44,457 bases of DNA from Candidatus Gastranaerophilales bacterium (lineage in GTDB: Bacteria > Cyanobacteriota > Vampirovibrionia > Gastranaerophilales > Gastranaerophilaceae): NCBI GenBank assembly GCA_944326915.1, contig CALVFT010000012.1, forward strand, positions 1 through 44,457. The letters are read 5' to 3'. The position numbers and the translations under genes are program-made. The notes under the pieces are model-generated. The model was given only the letters and a program-made list of their open reading frames with translations. It made no database searches and was not told the DNA's origin. The number at the start of each line of letters is the position of its first letter. The stretch's first letter is position 1. Of the stretch, positions 41,241 to 44,457 are shown in pieces.

Positions 41241-41247
41241 TTTAGTT

Positions 41248-42522
41248 ATGGAAAAGAGAGATAAAATTAAAATAGGATTAATCGGCTTAGGAACAGTCGG
41301 TTCAGGGGTTTTTAAAACATTACAATCATTTGAGAATGTAGAAGTTACCAAAATAGCAGTCAGAAACATAAACAAACCACGCAACATTGACGGATTAGAC
41401 AATTCAATTGTTACAGATAATCCTTATGAAGTGGTAAATGATTCCGAAATCGATATAGTAGCAGAACTTATCGGTGGAGTAGAACCTGCTTATGACCTAA
41501 TTAAAACAGCTATTAAAAATGGTAAACATATTGTTACTGCAAATAAAGAACTTCTTGCAAAACATGGAGAAGAACTATTTAACTTTGCAGAAGAACACAA
41601 CAAAGTAATTTTGTATGAAGCAGCAATTGCAGGCGGTATCCCAATAATTATGCCAATCAAAACAATTCTTGCGGGTAACAAAATTAATAAAATCGAAGCG
41701 ATTTTAAACGGAACAACTAACTATATTTTAACTAAGATGGATGTCCAGGGCGCTTCTTATGAAACAGTACTAAAAGAAGCTCAAGAGCTTGGTTATGCAG
41801 AAGCAGATCCAACAGGAGATGTCGAAGGATTTGATGCAGCATATAAGATTACAACATTAGCAACTATCACATTTGGGAAAAGAATAAAACTTGAAAATGT
41901 GTATAGAGAAGGTATCACAAAAATTAGAGCACAAGATATGGATGCTGCAAACGATTTGGGTTACAAAATAAAACTTATAGCATCAGCTCAACTCAACGAA
42001 AACGGTCAAGCTGACGTAAGAGTACACCCAATGTTAGTTTCCAAAAAAGCAACACTTGCACATATCGACTATGTAACAAATGCAGTATCACTAACAGGGC
42101 ATCCTGTTGGCAGTGTAACTCTTTCTGGACCTGGTGCTGGAGAATTTCCAACAGCTAGTTCAGTAGTCGGAGATATTCTTGCAATAGCTGCAGAACTTGG
42201 AAAATCTGACTATATTCTGCCAATGATGAGATGTAAACATGATGACAATGCAGAAATGATAAATATTTCAGATACTACAAACAAGTATTACATCTCTATT
42301 ACAGCTAAAAACAATAAAGGCGTTATCGGTAAAATCGGAACAATTTGTGCGAATAATGACATCAGCCTTGAAAGCATCGTCCAAAGATGTGTCTCCCAAG
42401 ACAATACAGCTGATATCACAGTAATCACAGAACAAGTTAAAGAAAAAAATATGCAAAACGCAATAAAACAAATTGAACTTGATGGCAACAAAGTTAACAG
42501 CCTAATAAGAGTACAAGTCTAA
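41248..42522 (+). CDS. hom: Homoserine dehydrogenase
   Basis: 424 aa. Reduces aspartate semialdehyde to homoserine for threonine and methionine. NAD(P)-binding IGLIGLGTVGSGVF at the start; VTANKELLAKHG; the catalytic region with ILNGTTNYILTKM and YAEADPTGDVEGFDAAYK (conserved Asp/Lys). C-terminal ACT domain from ~residue 347 (YISITAKNNKGVIGKIG) is the usual site of threonine feedback. Monofunctional, not fused to aspartokinase. Followed 30 bases later by thrC. Confidence 0.97.
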   Translation: MEKRDKIKIGLIGLGTVGSGVFKTLQSFENVEVTKIAVRNINKPRNIDGLDNSIVTDNPYEVVNDSEIDIVAELIGGVEPAYDLIKTAIKNGKHIVTANKELLAKHGEELFNFAEEHNKVILYEAAIAGGIPIIMPIKTILAGNKINKIEAILNGTTNYILTKMDVQGASYETVLKEAQELGYAEADPTGDVEGFDAAYKITTLATITFGKRIKLENVYREGITKIRAQDMDAANDLGYKIKLIASAQLNENGQADVRVHPMLVSKKATLAHIDYVTNAVSLTGHPVGSVTLSGPGAGEFPTASSVVGDILAIAAELGKSDYILPMMRCKHDDNAEMINISDTTNKYYISITAKNNKGVIGKIGTICANNDISLESIVQRCVSQDNTADITVITEQVKEKNMQNAIKQIELDGNKVNSLIRVQV

Positions 42523-42552
42523 ACTATCAATTTAAAGAGGATAATAGGAAGT

Positions 42553-43605
42553 ATGCACTATCAAGGATTAATCAACACATTCAGAGAATATTTACCTGTA
42601 AGTGATAAAACTCCGGTTGTAACACTTAATGAGGGTAATACTCCACTTATTAAAGCTGACAATTTAGCTAAAAAAATCGGTGTAGATGCTGAAATTTATA
42701 TTAAATTTGAAGGTTCTAACCCGACAGGAAGCTTTAAAGATCGTGGTATGACAATGGCTGTATCTAAAGCAAAAGAAGCTGGTTCAGGAGCAATAATTTG
42801 TGCTTCAACAGGCAACACCTCAGCTTCAGCAGCAGCTTACGGTGCAAAAGCAGGAATGAAAACTTTTGTATTAATCCCTGATGGCTACATTGCTCTAGGC
42901 AAATTGTCTCAAGCGATGATGTATGGAGCAGAAATTATTGCAATTCAAGGCAATTTTGATGTCGCACTTGAAATGGTAAGAAAAATTTCAGAACAGTATC
43001 CAATTACGCTGGTAAATTCTGTAAATCCATATAGAATAGAAGGACAAAAAACCGGTGCATTTGAAATTTGTAATGCACTTGGACAAGCACCTGATTACCA
43101 CTTTATCCCTGTAGGTAATGCAGGAAATATTACTGCATACTGGAAAGGTTATAAGGAATTCTATGCACTTGGCAAAATTCCATTCCTACCAAAAATGATG
43201 GGATTTGAAGCTGAAGGAGCAGCAGCTATTGTAAAAGGTGAAAGGATTATGAATCCTGAAACTCTTGCAACTGCAATCCGTATAGGAAACCCTGCAAGCT
43301 GGGCTAAAGCAGAAGCAGCAAGAGATGAAAGCAATGGTATGATTAATTGTGTAACTGATGAAGAAATAGTAAAAGCATACAAAATGGTAGCTTCTACTGA
43401 AGGAATTTTAGCCGAACCGGCAAGTGCAGCTTCAGTAGCAGGTTTGATAAAAGTAAAAGATAAAATTAAACCAGGATCAAAAGTTGTATGTATACTTACA
43501 GGAAACGGACTAAAAGATCCTGATAACGCGATTAAATTCTCTAATTCTGATGTTAAGAAAACATCTTCAGAAATGACTGATATTTTAAGAGCAATGAATG
43601 TATAA
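42553..43605 (+). CDS. thrC: Threonine synthase
   Basis: 350 aa. PLP enzyme that turns O-phosphohomoserine into threonine. [13 protein letters not shown] at the start, PLP lysine in [11 protein letters not shown], phosphate-binding [18 protein letters not shown], and [18 protein letters not shown]. Short class-2 form. Follows hom in one operon; homoserine kinase is not in this window. AGGAAGT just before ATG, with a further GAGGAT upstream. The stop codon lies in the terminator stem. Confidence 0.97.
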   Translation: MHYQGLINTFREYLPVSDKTPVVTLNEGNTPLIKADNLAKKIGVDAEIYIKFEGSNPTGSFKDRGMTMAVSKAKEAGSGAIICASTGNTSASAAAYGAKAGMKTFVLIPDGYIALGKLSQAMMYGAEIIAIQGNFDVALEMVRKISEQYPITLVNSVNPYRIEGQKTGAFEICNALGQAPDYHFIPVGNAGNITAYWKGYKEFYALGKIPFLPKMMGFEAEGAAAIVKGERIMNPETLATAIRIGNPASWAKAEAARDESNGMINCVTDEEIVKAYKMVASTEGILAEPASAASVAGLIKVKDKIKPGSKVVCILTGNGLKDPDNAIKFSNSDVKKTSSEMTDILRAMNV

Positions 43606-43640
43606 TAAAAAAGAGCCTTTTAAAAAGGCTCTTTTTTATT
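43604..43640. terminator. Bidirectional terminator between thrC and a minus-strand gene
   Basis: AAAAAAGAGCCTTT pairs with AAAGGCTCTTTTTT, loop of three, with further A-T pairs outside. It contains the end of the thrC stop and the stop of the minus-strand gene. Confidence 0.92.
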
Positions 43641-44214
43641 TAGTCAAATCTTCAGTAATAATTCCACCTGATCCTCTATCAATTTGACGTTTAATCGGTT
43701 TGTCATTAACATCATACCAAGTTGTCATTGTTCCACGCTGAATAAATTTTTCAATTTGCTCTTCATTTTCATTGAACTTAATAGTTGTTTTTATATCACT
43801 TGGAGACTCTAGAGTTTCTATCAAAGATTTCTTACCGTTGTCAAAATATTCATAAGCTTTCTCAATTTGCTTTGCTAAAACGTTATTCTCATCATAAATA
43901 TTTGTTAATTCATCAGTCATCATCCCATACTCATCATAATGATGAACTAACTCTACATTTAGCTGCCTTATATAATCCTGACGAAGAACTTCTCTATTAT
44001 CATAAAACCTTGCAATAACAGTACCATCTGTACATACTTCCGTAACAGATGTTCCATACTCTTGTTTTTCTTCAGTAACCTTTGTACCATCAGCTTTTAC
44101 ATAAGTTTTTTTATTCAAATCAACATTAGGATTTTGAGAAGACTTCATCGTCTTTTGCAAAAATCCAAATGGTTTCATATGCATTTCATTTTTTTTAGAT
44201 TCATTTTCTGCCAT
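43636..44214 (-). CDS. Hydrophilic protein with YDxNG-type repeats
   Basis: 192 aa, no signal peptide or membrane helix. From residue ~65 on, a unit of about 22 residues recurs with a Tyr/Phe-Asp-x-Asn/Asp-Gly start: FYDNREVLRQ, HYDEYGMMTDE, IYDENNVLAKQ, YFDNGKKSLIE, KFNENEEQIEK, WYDVNDKPIKR. Such beta-hairpin repeats resemble MORN or YwqK-type units, though here they are divergent. Function unknown. The start lies near TAAAAT (9 bases away) without a clear ribosome site. Confidence 0.75.
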   Translation of the reverse strand: MAENESKKNEMHMKPFGFLQKTMKSSQNPNVDLNKKTYVKADGTKVTEEKQEYGTSVTEVCTDGTVIARFYDNREVLRQDYIRQLNVELVHHYDEYGMMTDELTNIYDENNVLAKQIEKAYEYFDNGKKSLIETLESPSDIKTTIKFNENEEQIEKFIQRGTMTTWYDVNDKPIKRQIDRGSGGIITEDLTK

Positions 44215-44285
44215 ATCAAATACATTTTACGACAAAAACATTGAATTCTTTAATAAAATCCTCTTTTCGTACTAGTAAAAATTCA

Positions 44286-44294
44286 TGTTATAAT
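44286..44294 (+). promoter_or_regulatory. Extended -10 promoter, leaderless start of the last gene
   Basis: TGTTATAAT (TG, one base, perfect TATAAT), 6 bases before ATG 44301; no ribosome site. Confidence 0.65.
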
Positions 44295-44300
44295 TCTGGT

Positions 44301-44436
44301 ATGAAAAAACTTCTGCTTGGATTTTTTATATTAATGCTTAGTAGTTCTGCTATATATGCAAACGAATTAACAGAAGACTACTTTGATATTGCCGTAAACT
44401 ACTGTATAGAAGGAAATTACAACGAAGCATATGCAT
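44301..44436 (+). CDS. Secreted, probably TPR-type protein, truncated by adapter
   Basis: 45 residues are genomic. Signal peptide MKKLLLGFFILMLSSSAIYA, then ELTEDYFDIAVNYCIEGNYNEAYA, whose spacing is that of the first helix pair of a tetratricopeptide repeat. The reading frame is then cut: base 44437 begins sequencing adapter, and the TAG at 44436-44438 is half adapter. The natural gene continues beyond the window. An upstream in-frame TTG (44241) is not a start because the promoter lies between. Confidence 0.8.
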
Positions 44437-44457
44437 AGATCGGAAGAGCACACGTCT
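44437..44457 (+). other. Illumina TruSeq adapter sequence (artefact)
   Basis: The last 21 bases begin AGATCGGAAGAGC and continue exactly as the TruSeq read-1 adapter. This is not genomic DNA; the contig end was not trimmed. Confidence 0.97.

Noticed and set aside
41193-41247. Threonine attenuator before hom
   Set aside because: The -10 box ends 7 bases before the ATG, leaving no room for a leader peptide or terminator.
44241-44438. Complete 65-aa protein at the right end
   Set aside because: Start lies upstream of the promoter, and the stop codon is partly adapter sequence.

Overview
The window is low-GC bacterial DNA: dense coding on both strands, short intergenic gaps, AAGGA/GGAG-type ribosome binding sites and Rho-independent terminators. 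The mix of a COG2316-like HD hydrolase, a calpain-like protease, many small secreted proteins with lysine-rich signal peptides, and paired glycine-rich membrane-anchored proteins resembles gut Gastranaerophilales (Vampirovibrionia/Melainabacteria, non-photosynthetic relatives of cyanobacteria). That placement is recognition, not proof; there is no rRNA in the window.

Layout. 1-342 is the C-terminal end of a RhuM-family protein. 358-4514 (minus) is a complete type II CBASS antiphage operon with four overlapping genes: patatin phospholipase effector, CD-NTase, E2-E1 fusion Cap2 and JAMM protease Cap3. 4.5-6.1 kb is a sparse segment with a structured non-coding stretch, a secreted protein, a 45-aa membrane peptide and an XRE regulator. 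6.2-12.5 kb holds an HD hydrolase, a calpain-like cysteine protease, adenine deaminase, a nucleotidyltransferase and a MurF-like ligase. 12.6-16.3 kb carries p-aminobenzoate synthesis (a pabB-pabC fusion plus pabA), PgeF and an aquaporin-family channel with an unusual filter. 16.3-19.9 kb has small secreted proteins (one nuclease-like), a secreted alpha/beta hydrolase and NagZ. 19.9-25.5 kb has an ACT protein coupled to an AGCS amino-acid symporter, then a divergent GT4 / GH57 pair. 25.5-33.6 kb has a TPR protein, two glycine-rich membrane-anchored paralogues, dut, a DUF2142 membrane protein, alaS and a GT2. 33.7-38.4 kb has tRNA-Arg(UCU), a MarR regulator with an MFS exporter and a clear palindromic operator, a secreted protein, a zinc alcohol dehydrogenase and a four-helix membrane protein. 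38.5-44.4 kb has a parvulin, a diguanylate cyclase, an HD protein, a small protein with a hairpin between its ribosome site and start, hom-thrC, and a truncated secreted gene.

Three cross-cutting points. First, the last 21 bases (44437-44457) match the Illumina TruSeq adapter, so the right edge is artefactual and the stop codon of the last gene is false. Second, at least five genes (10077, 12577, 22925 minus, 41248, 44301) have a -10 box only 6-7 bases before the ATG and no Shine-Dalgarno, which implies leaderless mRNAs; 34045 and 15531 (minus) are similar. Third, four convergent gene pairs overlap at their 3' ends. The strongest recognisable system is the CBASS operon, which is a known type. 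I found no convincing evidence for a wholly new multi-gene system.
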